A stretch of 64,000 nucleotides of DNA from Candidatus Saccharimonadota bacterium (GCA_013289705.1 JABCZM010000001.1:124001-188000), one strand, 5' to 3'. Positions 35,656 through 45,329 are shown, counted from the first letter of the stretch. Program-made: numbers and translations. Notes: generated from the sequence alone by a model not told the origin.

Positions 35656-35960
35656 GTATACCTAAAGATCCGTTTGCTAATCTCGTATTAGATGAAGAAG
35701 AGCAGGCTATAGAAAATGCACTTGAGAATGGTGAGTACGTCAGTGACCAAAACTTTAAAGAATCCAAGAAAGTTATAGAAATCGCAGCGAAGCAGTATTT
35801 AAATCTCAACAAGACCAAGCCCATCACTCTTAGAGTAAAACAAGCTGATCTTATAAGGATAAAAGCCAAAGCCGCAAGAAACGGTATGCCATACCAGACT
35901 ATGCTTAGTGTGCTTTTACATGATTTTGCTGAAGGTCATAAAGAGATAGTTATAAAATAA
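35652..35960 (+). CDS. BrnA/CopG-like antitoxin
   Basis: 102 residues. An acidic helix (LDEEEQAIENALENGEYV) that probably wraps the toxin comes first, then PITLRVKQADLIRIKAKA followed by GMPYQTMLSVLLHDFAEG, a ribbon-helix-helix DNA-binding domain. The ATG overlaps the toxin stop and has an AAGGAG site. Toxin-first gene order fits BrnTA loci. Confidence 0.75.
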   Translation: MSIPKDPFANLVLDEEEQAIENALENGEYVSDQNFKESKKVIEIAAKQYLNLNKTKPITLRVKQADLIRIKAKAARNGMPYQTMLSVLLHDFAEGHKEIVIK

Positions 35961-35982
35961 CTACGGCTTCTATTCGTATGGT

Positions 35983-36440
35983 TTAAGATACTGCACCATC
36001 AGCATAGACAAGCCCAAGTTTCTCCAACTCCTTAGCAAGATTAATTAGACTGGATAGTAAGGGGTTCCATCCATCTCCCTCACAACCCACCACATACGTA
36101 CTTAAGTTATCCTGATATTTACTAATGATTACCTGCACAACTGCTGTGCTTCGTGCACTTCAATGGCTCGGTCGATACTGCTGCAAGCTACTTCTACCCG
36201 GCGGTCTGGGATGCCGGAATAATCCACTAAACTTTGGCCGTACTGGACAAACTCACGCGCGTTGTCAACGAACAGGTGACGGTCTGCATAAAGCATGAGG
36301 ATGTCATCGTTGTAGAGTCCGGGCGTATCGTGGTCATGTGACTTTATTTGCGTCCGTATTGTATCAACCGGAGCCGCAGCATCAGCCCTATACCGGAAGA
36401 GATTTATATCAGTCGCACCACTTGTCTGTATCCCCGGAAT
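35983..36440 (-). pseudogene. Frameshifted orphan gene
   Basis: Two minus frames are protein-like and join at 36129-36138. The upstream one (to TAA at 36131-36129) includes DTPGLYNDDILMLYADRHLF, VDNAREFVQYGQ and ends AIEVHEAQQLCR. The downstream one starts at or before GTG 36138 and runs through VVGCEGDGWNPLL and LAKELEKLGLVYADGAVS to TAA at 35985-35983. Read as one protein with a one-base shift the text flows smoothly. No upstream ATG is found, so the front is missing too. The total remaining length is about 150 codons. Family unknown. Confidence 0.5.
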
Positions 36441-36472
36441 TGCTTCTTGGCGTGTAATTTTAGTGTGGCTCT

Positions 36473-36775
36473 TTGGGCTATTTTGTCGTGCTGTTGTCGG
36501 TGCCCCAATGTGTAGTGATAGTAGCTGTCGGTATCATCGGCAGTTACTTACTAGTAACTAGCCATGCCGATACGATAAGTGGCAAAGCATACTACTCGCC
36601 GCCATCATCCTCCTTTTCCCGTCCCACACTATACCAGGCTAACGACATCCCAGTACCAGCTGACTACAGTGGTTCAGGCCATGCCCAGTACGCCGTCTGG
36701 CGCCCGAGTAATGCTACTTGGTATATTAAAGGCATCAAGACCGTTCAATTCGGTAATCCATACCAAACTAACTAA
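36473..36775 (+). CDS. Truncated surface protein with one FG-GAP-like repeat
   Basis: Up to 100 residues from a TTG. The N-terminus is a signal anchor ([19 protein letters not shown]), followed by a short linker and [18 protein letters not shown] then RPSNATWYI, which is the D-x-P-V-x-x-D-Y-x-G-x-G...AVWRPS..TWYI unit of VCBS/FG-GAP beta-propeller repeats. A whole propeller needs several such units, so this is a remnant or a minimal secreted protein. It overlaps the front of the antisense pseudogene region. Confidence 0.45.
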   Translation: MGYFVVLLSVPQCVVIVAVGIIGSYLLVTSHADTISGKAYYSPPSSSFSRPTLYQANDIPVPADYSGSGHAQYAVWRPSNATWYIKGIKTVQFGNPYQTN

Positions 36776-36850
36776 TTCAGTAGCCGTTACTTCTCTGGTA
36801 TACTTTAATTTGTACACTTCAGCATCCTTTAATGTGCTTAAAACTAAACC

Positions 36851-37462
36851 ATGAAATTCAATTTCAAGAAATTACTGCCGACACCATTTGAGCTTATTAC
36901 GCTTATATTTGTAGATCTACTCATAATCTTTTTGGGAAATTCAAAACAGCTACTTTCATACTATGGCTTAGATTCATCGAACCAAATTCTTCAGAACAAA
37001 GCTGGATCGGCAATCTCACACGGATTAAGTAAGCTGGATAATTTTAGCATCACAGCTGGTATCGTCACCTTTGCCGTATGGGCAGTTGTCGGTGTCTTTT
37101 GTCTCAGTATTGTGCAAGTAATCACGAGTGTTTATAGTAACTTTGAACGTGACGAGGCATTGAGTTCAGACCGCTACGTTCATCCCTTATCATTCACAAG
37201 GGTAAAGTTCTGGAGGCAGGTATTTTGGGAGTTTATCGTAGTACTGCTCCTTCTCGTCATAACGGGCCTTGTGCTGTATGGCTTTGTGGCATTTGCACTG
37301 CCAATTGGTCTTGCGTATAGCCGTACATTTTTACTTGGAATCTCTCTCCCAAGTGTCGGGAGCTTACTGATCGGCTTTGCGGCAGTGTACGTCGGCCTTG
37401 TCATGCTTGACGGCTGTCTTCATTTACTAGCCCATCGCCGACAGTTCACTCGAGTGATGTAA
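36851..37462 (+). CDS. Hypothetical four-helix membrane protein
   Basis: 203 residues with four hydrophobic segments: about 17-36, 68-95, 128-152 and 160-190. There is a cytoplasmic loop rich in charged residues (NFERDEALSSDRYVHPLSFT) and a basic C-terminal end (HRRQFTRVM). No signal peptide or enzymatic motif. A TATACT box lies about 50 bases upstream. I do not recognise a family. Confidence 0.65.
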   Translation: MKFNFKKLLPTPFELITLIFVDLLIIFLGNSKQLLSYYGLDSSNQILQNKAGSAISHGLSKLDNFSITAGIVTFAVWAVVGVFCLSIVQVITSVYSNFERDEALSSDRYVHPLSFTRVKFWRQVFWEFIVVLLLLVITGLVLYGFVAFALPIGLAYSRTFLLGISLPSVGSLLIGFAAVYVGLVMLDGCLHLLAHRRQFTRVM

Positions 37463-37467
37463 TTATT

Positions 37468-38685
37468 CTACAGTGGGTGGGTTAGCCGCCACCAGATGCT
37501 AGGGTTGGCAATTGCTTTTTGTAGTATCACGGGTACGTGACTGCTGACGTGTGTTGTGCTGTTGGTGATTGTAAGGGTGCCAACCGATTGACTGGTATTT
37601 GTTGATGTGTGCAGAGTATCCATGCTGACCGTGTTAATAAAGGTCGTCCCGTCCCAAGTCGCGAGCGACAGTGTTTTGCTGGCAATAGCCAAGACCGTTC
37701 CGTGTTCGGGCGAATGATATGAGCCAACAACCTGGCCGGCTTTTACGAGGGTTGTTTGCGTCACGTGTTTACTGGCTGCTTGTGCCAATACGCCAGCATC
37801 GTGTAAGACAGTGGCCAGATTTGGGCCGCTCATGATTGTGCCAACGATGGTTACGGAAGTTGTACCAATCGGTTGCTTCACGGCGAACAGATAGGCGCCT
37901 TTGTCTTGATTATTATTGCCAGTTTTTATACCAATATTATTATCCGTGCCGAGCAGTACGTTGTAGTTATTAATGGTTCCAGCGACGGGAATGGTGGCGG
38001 TTGGCTGGGCTACGATTTCGGCAAAGACCGGATTGAGCATAGCTAGTTCGCCAAGCTTAGTCAGATCGTGAGCCGACGCAACGGTTGTGGGCAAAAAGCC
38101 GCTAGGATCGGTGATGGTAACGCTGTTGAGGCCAAGTTCTTTGGCGTAACTGTTTGCAAAACCGTTGTAGGTATCAAGTGAACCAAATGCCCAACGTGCC
38201 AATGTGTCAGCCATGTTATTGGCTGATGGTAGCAGCATGGCCTGAAGTGCCTGATATTCGCTTAGCTGTTCGCCAATAGCGACTTTGACCACAGAGCCAT
38301 CTTTAGCCACGTACGTGTTGTAGGTGTCGATGTCGGCTTGATTGAGGGTGATTGTTGGTCCTTGTTGACCGAGGCGAAGTGGTTGTTGCCGCAATACTGC
38401 CAATGCAGTCATGACTTTCGCAATGCTTGCTGTTGGGAGTGGCATCTGGCCACCGTTGCTTGCAACCTCGCCGTAGCCAGCAATACCTACAACTGCTTCA
38501 CCATATGCTGGCCAAGGCAGAGACACGGTCTGAGCTGGGTGCTTGGGTGGGATACTTGCTTCGGATGGGGAAAGACTCAGCAGTGGTTGTGCCAGTGCCC
38601 ATACAACGTAGCCGACAACCAAAAAAAGACACAATGCCGGCAATGCGAGTGATTTTATGTGTCGTTTTTTGTGGCTAGAACCCAT
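37468..38685 (-). CDS. D-alanyl-D-alanine carboxypeptidase, S11/PBP5-like
   Basis: 405 residues from the ATG at 38685 (preceded by GGAG; other in-frame ATGs lie at 38706 and 38712). One N-terminal membrane helix (LALPALCLFLVVGYVVWALA) is followed by the penicillin-binding fold: SxxK as ASIAKVMTAL near residue 86, SxN as SANNMAD near 150, and KTG as IKTGNNNQDKG near 265. It trims D-Ala from peptidoglycan side chains outside the membrane. The C-terminal PBP5 domain is short. It converges on the membrane gene at 36851. Confidence 0.9.
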   Translation of the reverse strand: MGSSHKKRHIKSLALPALCLFLVVGYVVWALAQPLLSLSPSEASIPPKHPAQTVSLPWPAYGEAVVGIAGYGEVASNGGQMPLPTASIAKVMTALAVLRQQPLRLGQQGPTITLNQADIDTYNTYVAKDGSVVKVAIGEQLSEYQALQAMLLPSANNMADTLARWAFGSLDTYNGFANSYAKELGLNSVTITDPSGFLPTTVASAHDLTKLGELAMLNPVFAEIVAQPTATIPVAGTINNYNVLLGTDNNIGIKTGNNNQDKGAYLFAVKQPIGTTSVTIVGTIMSGPNLATVLHDAGVLAQAASKHVTQTTLVKAGQVVGSYHSPEHGTVLAIASKTLSLATWDGTTFINTVSMDTLHTSTNTSQSVGTLTITNSTTHVSSHVPVILQKAIANPSIWWRLTHPL

Positions 38686-38860
38686 GCTAAAAAGTGCTCC
38701 ATTCATGACCACACATATCGCCTGTGGCTAGTCGCTCGTCGTATACCCGCATATGCTTACTATGATACACGGCCGTTGGCTGATTCCTGAATAAAATTGT
38801 GGCTTTCCGGGCTAGACACTATATAATAGAAACAGCAACCTAAGGAGGAAGACTAAAGCC

Positions 38861-39427
38861 ATGATTGTAGCCATTGTCATCATTGTTGTCCTAGTACTCA
38901 TCATCGCCGTATTCGCCGGTATGTATAACGGTCTGGTGAAGCTGAACGTTCGTTCAGATGAAGCCTGGAGCGACATTACCGTTCAGCTCAAACGTCGTGC
39001 CGATCTGATTCCAAACCTTATTAACACCGTCAAGGGCTACGCTACGCACGAAAAGACTGTGTTCGAAGATGTCACTGCCGCGCGCGCCGCAACCGTCAGT
39101 GCACAGAATCCAGCCGAAGCCAGTAAGGCCGAAGGTGACTTCCAAGCAACCATGAAGAGCCTGTTCGCTGTTGCCGAAGCCTACCCAGACCTTAAAGCTA
39201 ACCAGAACTTCCTTGATTTACAGGGTCAACTCACCGATACCGAAGATAAAATCCAAGCTTCTCGCCGCTTTTACAACGGTGTTGTTCGCGACTTTAACAC
39301 TAAGCGCAAAGTCTTCCCAACCAGTATTTTTGCTGGCATGCTCGGCTTCAACAAGGATAAAGACTTCTTTGAACTAGACGAAGCACAAACCGCAGCCGTC
39401 CAGAGCGCTCCTACTGTCCAGTTCTAG
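38861..39427 (+). CDS. lemA: LemA family protein
   Basis: 188 residues: an N-terminal membrane helix (IVAIVIIVVLVLIIAVFAG), then the LemA helical bundle with YNGLVKLNVRSDEAWSDI, QLKRRADLIPNLINTVKGYA and the RRFYNGVVRDFNTKRKVFPT region. The function of the family is unclear; it often accompanies HtpX or TPM proteins. A strong AAGGAGG site and a TATAAT at 38822-38827 precede it, and htpX follows after two bases, an operon. Confidence 0.93.
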   Translation: MIVAIVIIVVLVLIIAVFAGMYNGLVKLNVRSDEAWSDITVQLKRRADLIPNLINTVKGYATHEKTVFEDVTAARAATVSAQNPAEASKAEGDFQATMKSLFAVAEAYPDLKANQNFLDLQGQLTDTEDKIQASRRFYNGVVRDFNTKRKVFPTSIFAGMLGFNKDKDFFELDEAQTAAVQSAPTVQF

Positions 39428-39429
39428 CA

Positions 39430-40308
39430 ATGTATAGTCAGATAGCTGCCAATAAACGCAAGACCGTGTTTGTCATGTTGGCGTTCGTGATTTTTGTGGG
39501 CGTGATTGACTGGATTCTTACCACCTATCTTGGTGGTAGCCACAACATTTTTTACGGCGTGTTAGCTGGATCAGTCATCTACGCCTTGATTACGTATTAC
39601 GCCGGTGCAAAGATGGCGCTTGCCGTAAATGGGGCGACTGAAATCGAGAAAAAAGATAACCCACGGCTGTGGCGCATTATCGAAAACCTGTCAATTACTG
39701 ATGGGTTGCCCATGCCACGCCTGTTTGTCATTGATGACCCGTCGCCCAATGCTTTTGCAACCGGTCGCGACCCAAACCATGCGGCCGTCTGTGCCACCAC
39801 TGGCTTGCTCGATATCATGGACGACAAAGAGTTGCAGGGTGTCTTTGCCCATGAACTTGGCCATGTCAAAAACTATGACATTAGGGTTTCGATGATTGCA
39901 TTTGCGCTGACGGCTGTTATATCGTTTATTGCCGATATTATTTTGCAGATGACCTGGTTTCGCAGTAATGACAGTGAGAATGATAATCAAATCGGGCAGA
40001 TTTTGGGCATTGCAGCGGCAATCCTCGCACCAATCGTGGCAACGATGATCCAGCTGGCAATATCACGTAACCGCGAATATCTAGCCGATGCAACAGGGGC
40101 CTTAACAACTCGCTACCCCGAAGGCTTGATTAGTGCGCTCCAGAAAATTCAAACCGCAAACACGCCAATGACTAAACAAAATACCGCCACGGCACACCTG
40201 TTCTTTGCCAATCCGCTTAAGGCTCATGCGCTTGCTGGGCTATTTAGTACCCATCCACCAATCGCTGATCGAATTGCACGGTTGACAAACATGGAAACCA
40301 ACGCGTAG
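39430..40308 (+). CDS. htpX: Membrane zinc metalloprotease HtpX (M48)
   Basis: 292 residues with two N-terminal membrane helices, the catalytic VFAHELGHVKNYD (HExxH) near residue 139, two more hydrophobic segments, and the third zinc ligand Glu in SRNREYLADATGA. It degrades misfolded membrane proteins. It begins two bases after the lemA stop, the classical lemA-htpX arrangement. Confidence 0.95.
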   Translation: MYSQIAANKRKTVFVMLAFVIFVGVIDWILTTYLGGSHNIFYGVLAGSVIYALITYYAGAKMALAVNGATEIEKKDNPRLWRIIENLSITDGLPMPRLFVIDDPSPNAFATGRDPNHAAVCATTGLLDIMDDKELQGVFAHELGHVKNYDIRVSMIAFALTAVISFIADIILQMTWFRSNDSENDNQIGQILGIAAAILAPIVATMIQLAISRNREYLADATGALTTRYPEGLISALQKIQTANTPMTKQNTATAHLFFANPLKAHALAGLFSTHPPIADRIARLTNMETNA

Positions 40309-40343
40309 CGCTGCTCGTCAAGATGCTACAATAGACAGTAACT

Positions 40344-41426
40344 ATGCCAGGAAAGAAAAGCGACAAAAGCGACAAGCAGTCGCGTACTACAGCCGCCACT
40401 CAAGTAGAGCGGCCCAAAAGAGCTGGCCCAAAATCGGCGCCAGCACGCACTAAACCAACGGTCAAAAAGACCACCAAAGTCGCCGTTGCGCCTGATCCAA
40501 ACGTGCCGCGTCGATTGAAGCCGCGAGCTTACAAAACACTACGGCTCACTAAACGCATCAAACATCCGGTCAAATTGCCAAGTGCCTGGAAAATTACCAA
40601 AAAAGCCAGGCTGCTAATCCAAAAAAACTGGAAGACAATTGGCGGCATTGTGTTGATCTACGGTATTCTCAATATTCTACTGGTGCATGGTTTTAACGGT
40701 GGCGCCGATGTCCGCCAACTCAAAGATCAATTTAGTACGTTTTTTCATGGTACGCTTGGGCACCTTGCCTCTGGTTTTAGTGTCTTTGCATTACTGTTGA
40801 CGTCTTCGTCGAGCGCCACGGCAAGCAATGCATCGAGTGCCTATCAATCAATCCTCATCTTGGTGGTGAGCCTGGCATTAATCTGGGCCTTTCGGCAGTT
40901 ACTGGCAGACAAGAAGATTCGTGTACGAGATAGTTTTTACCGCGGCATGTACCCGATCGTACCGTTTGTCCTGGTGTTGTTGGTGATAAGTTTGCAGTTG
41001 ATTCCGATGCTGGTTGGTGGCTGGCTGTTTGGTATCGTGACCCAAAATGGCATCGCTATCACGGCACCCGAAAAGTTTTTGTGGGGTGCGCTGTTTTTCG
41101 CGCTCAGCCTGCTAAGTATCTATATGATTTGCTCGTCGGTATTTGCGCTGTACATTGTGACGTTGCCAGACATGACACCAATGAAAGCTTTGCGTAGTGC
41201 CCGCGAGCTGGTGCGCTATCGTCGCTGGTCGGTAGTGCGAAAAGTGCTATTTCTGCCCTTTATTCTGTTAATCTTTGGGTCGCTATTTATGCTGCCATTT
41301 ATCCTGTTTTTGGCTGTGGCTGCACAGTGGATATTCTTTGCGGTGACGATGTTTGCTCTAGCTGCAATACACGCCTATATGTACGTCTTATACAGGGAAT
41401 TACTGAATGAAAAAATCCCAAAATAG
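40344..41426 (+). CDS. Polytopic membrane protein with basic N-terminus
   Basis: 360 residues. Residues 1-90 are Lys/Arg-rich and disordered (PGKKSDKSDKQSRTT). About six to seven hydrophobic segments follow between 92 and 350. The loop PDMTPMKALRSARELVRYRR resembles the cytoplasmic amphipathic loop seen in DUF-type and glycerophosphodiester-phosphodiesterase-linked membrane domains. No catalytic residues seen. The last 20 bases overlap ligA. TACAAT at 40327-40332 is 11 bases before the ATG. Confidence 0.7.
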   Translation: MPGKKSDKSDKQSRTTAATQVERPKRAGPKSAPARTKPTVKKTTKVAVAPDPNVPRRLKPRAYKTLRLTKRIKHPVKLPSAWKITKKARLLIQKNWKTIGGIVLIYGILNILLVHGFNGGADVRQLKDQFSTFFHGTLGHLASGFSVFALLLTSSSSATASNASSAYQSILILVVSLALIWAFRQLLADKKIRVRDSFYRGMYPIVPFVLVLLVISLQLIPMLVGGWLFGIVTQNGIAITAPEKFLWGALFFALSLLSIYMICSSVFALYIVTLPDMTPMKALRSARELVRYRRWSVVRKVLFLPFILLIFGSLFMLPFILFLAVAAQWIFFAVTMFALAAIHAYMYVLYRELLNEKIPK

Positions 41427-43455
41427 CCCCTACAATATTCAGGCTGCCAGCGAACGCATCGGCAAATTACGGCAACTAATTATCGACTATCGCTATCGCT
41501 ATCATGTGCTTGATGAATCAACCATGAGTGAAGCTGCTGCCGATAGCCTCAAGCACGAACTTGCGCAACTGGAAGCCCAATTTCCCGAATTGATTACGCC
41601 AGATTCACCCACGCAGCAAGTGGCCGGCGAGCCACTACCTGGTTTTTCGCAAGTTCGTCATTCGCAGCGGATGCTGAGCTTAAATGATGTATTTAACCGC
41701 GATGAAGTGGTTGCCTGGGTTGAGCGTGTTAACAAACAATTGCCAAATCAACAATTGGAATACTTTGCTGATGTGAAGATGGACGGCCTGGCTTGTGCCT
41801 TGATCTACGAGGACGGCGAGTTCAAACAGGCAGTCACGCGCGGCGATGGCTTTGTGGGCGAAGATGTTACTATGAACGTCCGAACGATTGATTCGGTACC
41901 GCTCCAGCTACGCCAGGTAAAAGGCTACGAAGCTTTTTTGCAGGGCCGAACCGAAATCCGTGGCGAAATCGTGATTTATAAAGAAGATTTTGAGCGTCTC
42001 AACAAGCAACGTGCCGAAGAAGACAAGCCGCTCTATGCCAATCCGCGTAACTTAGCCGCTGGTAGCATTCGCCAACTCGATCCAAAACTAGCCGCCGAAC
42101 GACCACTGCGTTTTCGAGCCTACGATCTCTTGCGGGCAGACACTAGCGAAGTACCAACCAATGCCTTTGCCTATGAAGCGCTGCGGGCACTGGGTGTGGC
42201 TGCTAGTGCCGAAGCTACCGTGTTTCACACGGTTGATGCCATTATGGATTTTGCCGAAACTTGGGACACAAAGCGGCATAACTTGCCATTTAACACCGAT
42301 GGTTTGGTTGTAAAACTCAATGACCGCCGTTTGTTCGTTGAACTCGGCGTCGTTGGTAAGGCGCCACGGGCCGCGATTGCGTATAAATATGCCGCCGAAG
42401 AAGCCACAACCATCATCAAGGACATTGTGATTAGTATTGGCCGCACCGGTGCCGCCACGCCAGTTGCTGTCTTTAATCCGGTGGTAGTTGCCGGATCAAC
42501 AGTCCAGCATGCCAGCTTACACAATGCTGATGAAATTGCTCGCAAGGACATTCGTGTTGGCGATACGGTGGTTATTTTTAAGGCCGGTGATATCATCCCG
42601 CAAGTCTTAAAAGTGTTGATTGAGCTTCGTCCAAAGCAAACAAGAGCCTTCGATATGGAAGCTGAACTTGCTCGTCAATATCCGGAACTTAGTTTTACTC
42701 GGCCGGAAGGCGAAGTCGTCTATCGGGTCGAGGGCGCAACCAGTACGCTGCTGCTGGCCAAGGCGCTCGAACACTTTGCCAGCAAAGGTGCACTTGATAT
42801 TGATGGCTTAGGCGAAAAGAACGTTGTGGCACTCGTTGACGCTGGGCTGGTGCACGATATGGCCGACATTTATACACTAACCAAAGCGCAAATTATCGAG
42901 CTAGAACGATTTGCCGAACTATCAACAAACAATCTCGTTGCGGCAATTGAAGCTGTCAAAAAGCCGCAACTGCCACGGTTTATTTTTGGCCTTGGTATTC
43001 GACACGTTGGTTCACAAACGGCGATTGATCTGGCCGAGGCATTCGGGTCGCTCGAAGCACTAAGTGAGGCTACATTCGAAGAGACATTGGCAATCGACGG
43101 TGTTGGCCAAGTAGTCGCAGAATCAATCGTTGCCTGGTTTGCTGACGATGACAATCAGGCAATGCTCAAGAAATTTGCAGCTTTGGGTGTCCAGCCGGTC
43201 TATGAGTCTAGGGCAAAAGGTCCGCTGCACGGCAAAAACTTTGTTATCACTGGTAGCCTCGAAACAATGGGTCGCGACATTGCCGCCGAAAAAATCCGGG
43301 CGCTGGGCGGTACTTTTCAGAGTAGTATTGGCAAGGATACTGACTACCTGGTGGTCGGCGCAAACGTTGGCGCAGGCAAACTCGCCAAAGCCGCCAAACT
43401 TGGCACTACGCAAATCAGCGAGACAGAACTCATAAAGATGCTAGAATTGAGTTAA
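41407..43455 (+). CDS. ligA: NAD-dependent DNA ligase
   Basis: 682 residues with all LigA parts: domain Ia (YRYRYHVLDESTMSEAAADS), the adenylation motif VKMDGLACALIY with catalytic Lys, an OB fold, the motif PVAVFNPVVVAGSTVQHASL, helix-hairpin-helix repeats (GLGIRHVG, IDGVGQVVAESI), and a C-terminal BRCT domain (LHGKNFVITGSLETMGRD). The four-cysteine zinc finger usually found between OB and HhH is missing: the segment around 430-455 (ARQYPELSFTRPEGEVVYRV) has no Cys. It joins nicks in replication and repair. Confidence 0.95.
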   Translation: MKKSQNSPYNIQAASERIGKLRQLIIDYRYRYHVLDESTMSEAAADSLKHELAQLEAQFPELITPDSPTQQVAGEPLPGFSQVRHSQRMLSLNDVFNRDEVVAWVERVNKQLPNQQLEYFADVKMDGLACALIYEDGEFKQAVTRGDGFVGEDVTMNVRTIDSVPLQLRQVKGYEAFLQGRTEIRGEIVIYKEDFERLNKQRAEEDKPLYANPRNLAAGSIRQLDPKLAAERPLRFRAYDLLRADTSEVPTNAFAYEALRALGVAASAEATVFHTVDAIMDFAETWDTKRHNLPFNTDGLVVKLNDRRLFVELGVVGKAPRAAIAYKYAAEEATTIIKDIVISIGRTGAATPVAVFNPVVVAGSTVQHASLHNADEIARKDIRVGDTVVIFKAGDIIPQVLKVLIELRPKQTRAFDMEAELARQYPELSFTRPEGEVVYRVEGATSTLLLAKALEHFASKGALDIDGLGEKNVVALVDAGLVHDMADIYTLTKAQIIELERFAELSTNNLVAAIEAVKKPQLPRFIFGLGIRHVGSQTAIDLAEAFGSLEALSEATFEETLAIDGVGQVVAESIVAWFADDDNQAMLKKFAALGVQPVYESRAKGPLHGKNFVITGSLETMGRDIAAEKIRALGGTFQSSIGKDTDYLVVGANVGAGKLAKAAKLGTTQISETELIKMLELS

Positions 43456-43466
43456 GGATAAGAACT

Positions 43467-44213
43467 ATGACTCAGAACGGTCGAAACTCAAAATCAATCC
43501 AACTTAACTGTTTTTCGCCACCCATCATGCTCGCAACGTTTGTGATTGAAACCGTGCTAGCCATCTATACGGTGTGGCGCTACAAAATGACGGTGTTAAC
43601 GCGATTGATCACCGCTGGTCTCTTGGCGCTTGGCGTATTCCAACTCTGCGAATATCACGTCTGTGGTGGCATGGGCATTCGCGCGGCAGAATGGTCGCGG
43701 CTGGGCTACGTGGCCATTAGTATGTTGCCACCTCTGGGCTTGCACATGTTGCATGTAATGGCCAATAAGCCAAAACGAAAACTAGTGTCGTTTGGCTATA
43801 TATCGATGGTAGCGTTTATTGGCTTCTTTTTGTTCATTCCGTCGGCGTTTCAAGGCTACCAATGCACCGGCAACTACGTGATTTTCCAGATTGGTCTGAA
43901 TGCGGCTCGGCTGTATGGCTTGTATTATTACGGCCTGCTCCTAGCGGCAATTGGCCTTGGTATGCGCTGGGCTAATCAACTCAAGGCGGCTGGCAAAAAG
44001 TCAGCAAAACGCCTGGCTAGTGTTCGCGGCTTAATCATTGGCTATCTGGTATTTTTGGTGCCAACGGCCTTGGCAAACAGCGTCAAACCAGAAACTCGTC
44101 GCGGTATTCCGTCGATCATGTGTGGTTTTGCGGTACTGTTTGCGATCATTCTGACTTTGTATGTCTTGCCGCGCTTGGGCGAAAAGCGCCAGCGACACTT
44201 GACGACCGACTGA
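43467..44213 (+). CDS. Seven-helix membrane protein, unknown
   Basis: 248 residues with about seven hydrophobic segments, N-out by the positive-inside rule. Notable is CEYHVCGGMG in the first external loop and GYQCTG in a later one, so external disulphides are possible. The arrangement recalls the sensor part of 7TM receptor kinases without the kinase. It follows ligA by 11 bases with the weak site AAGGA. No family recognised. Confidence 0.7.
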   Translation: MTQNGRNSKSIQLNCFSPPIMLATFVIETVLAIYTVWRYKMTVLTRLITAGLLALGVFQLCEYHVCGGMGIRAAEWSRLGYVAISMLPPLGLHMLHVMANKPKRKLVSFGYISMVAFIGFFLFIPSAFQGYQCTGNYVIFQIGLNAARLYGLYYYGLLLAAIGLGMRWANQLKAAGKKSAKRLASVRGLIIGYLVFLVPTALANSVKPETRRGIPSIMCGFAVLFAIILTLYVLPRLGEKRQRHLTTD

Positions 44214-44317
44214 AAGTTGTTATGATTAAAGTAGTTCGTGCGCCAATTGCGGCGTGAACAAATAAAAATTTTCCAAAAAAACAAAAATTTGCTCCCGTCG
44301 CAGGGTGGGCGCGCACG

Positions 44318-44356
44318 AAAAAAGACCGAGAACATTCTCGGTCTTTAATTTTTTTC
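44318..44356. terminator. Bidirectional intrinsic terminator
   Basis: AAAGACCGAGAA / TTCTCGGTCTTT with loop CA-type bases, A-run before and T-run after. It can end the ligA/7TM transcript and, in reverse, the tRNA-Ala. Confidence 0.85.
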
Positions 44357-44362
44357 GGTGCT

Positions 44363-44439
44363 TGGTGGAGCATATCGGATTCGAACCGATCACCTCTTCC
44401 ATGCCATGGAAGCGCTCTAGCCAAATGAGCTAATGCCCC
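44363..44439 (-). tRNA. tRNA-Ala (GGC)
   Basis: Minus strand. Acceptor GGGGCAT/ATGCTCC (one G-T pair) with encoded ACCA. The anticodon loop ATGGCAT gives GGC. The T loop TTCGAAT is canonical. The D loop reads ATTTGGCTA, so position 15 is T rather than purine, with G at 48. Confidence 0.95.
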
Positions 44440-44551
44440 TGGATGCCAAACCTTGCACGATTGTAACAGAGGCCAGCTGAAATCTCAATTATCATATTGC
44501 TAAATACGCTGGCGCGGCCGTACAATAGGATTACTAACGGAGGAGAAACTT

Positions 44552-45313
44552 ATGGTGGCAGTTCTTATTGTACTGATTGTGCTTGTGCTTATTGTTGTTG
44601 CAAACGGCGTGCGGATTATTAATCAATACGAACGTGGCGTAGTGTTCCGCTTAGGCAAGGTTCGCCCCGATATAAAGCAGCCAGGTTTAAGGCTCATTAT
44701 TCCTATTGTCGACCAGATGCGCAAAGTGAGCATGCAGATTGTCACGTTGCCTGTCGATAGCCAAAAGATTATCACCAAAGACAACGTATCGATGGATGTG
44801 TCGGCCGTGGCCTACTACCAAGTAGTCGACCCAATTAAGGCAGTAGTAGAAATTCAGAACGTCGTGTCTGCCACCTACCAGATTGCGCAGACTACTGTGC
44901 GGAATATTGTTGGCCAAAGCGCGCTTGACGAAGTACTGAGTGAAACAGCGGCCATCAACGAAAAAATTAAAGTTATTTTGGAACAAGCTACCGAAAAGTG
45001 GGGCATTTTTGTCAGCACCGTTGAAGTTAAAGACATCCAGCTGCCAGATAGTATGCAACGTGCCATGGCCAAACAAGCCGAAGCTGAGCGTGAAAAACGT
45101 GCCAAAGTTATTGCTGCCGAAGGTGAAGCACTCAGTGCCGCCAAACTTGGTGAAGCTGCTGACACGATTGCCGCACATCCAATTGCCTTGCAGCTTCGCA
45201 ACTTGCAAACCCTGACTGAAATCGCCACCGAAAAGAACAGCACCATCGTCTTCCCAGCCCAGTTCATGGACACTATGCAAAGCATCAAAGGCTTCATGGC
45301 CAAAGAGCAGTAA
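44552..45313 (+). CDS. SPFH/Band 7 slipin-like protein
   Basis: 253 residues: an N-terminal membrane hairpin ([20 protein letters not shown]), the Band 7 domain ([19 protein letters not shown]...[12 protein letters not shown]), and an Ala/Glu-rich coiled coil with [20 protein letters not shown]. Slipins/stomatins form ring oligomers in membrane microdomains and often associate with an NfeD protease partner, which is not present here. A GGAGG site precedes the ATG. Confidence 0.93.
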   Translation: MVAVLIVLIVLVLIVVANGVRIINQYERGVVFRLGKVRPDIKQPGLRLIIPIVDQMRKVSMQIVTLPVDSQKIITKDNVSMDVSAVAYYQVVDPIKAVVEIQNVVSATYQIAQTTVRNIVGQSALDEVLSETAAINEKIKVILEQATEKWGIFVSTVEVKDIQLPDSMQRAMAKQAEAEREKRAKVIAAEGEALSAAKLGEAADTIAAHPIALQLRNLQTLTEIATEKNSTIVFPAQFMDTMQSIKGFMAKEQ

Positions 45314-45329
45314 GTAGTTTTGTATGGCT

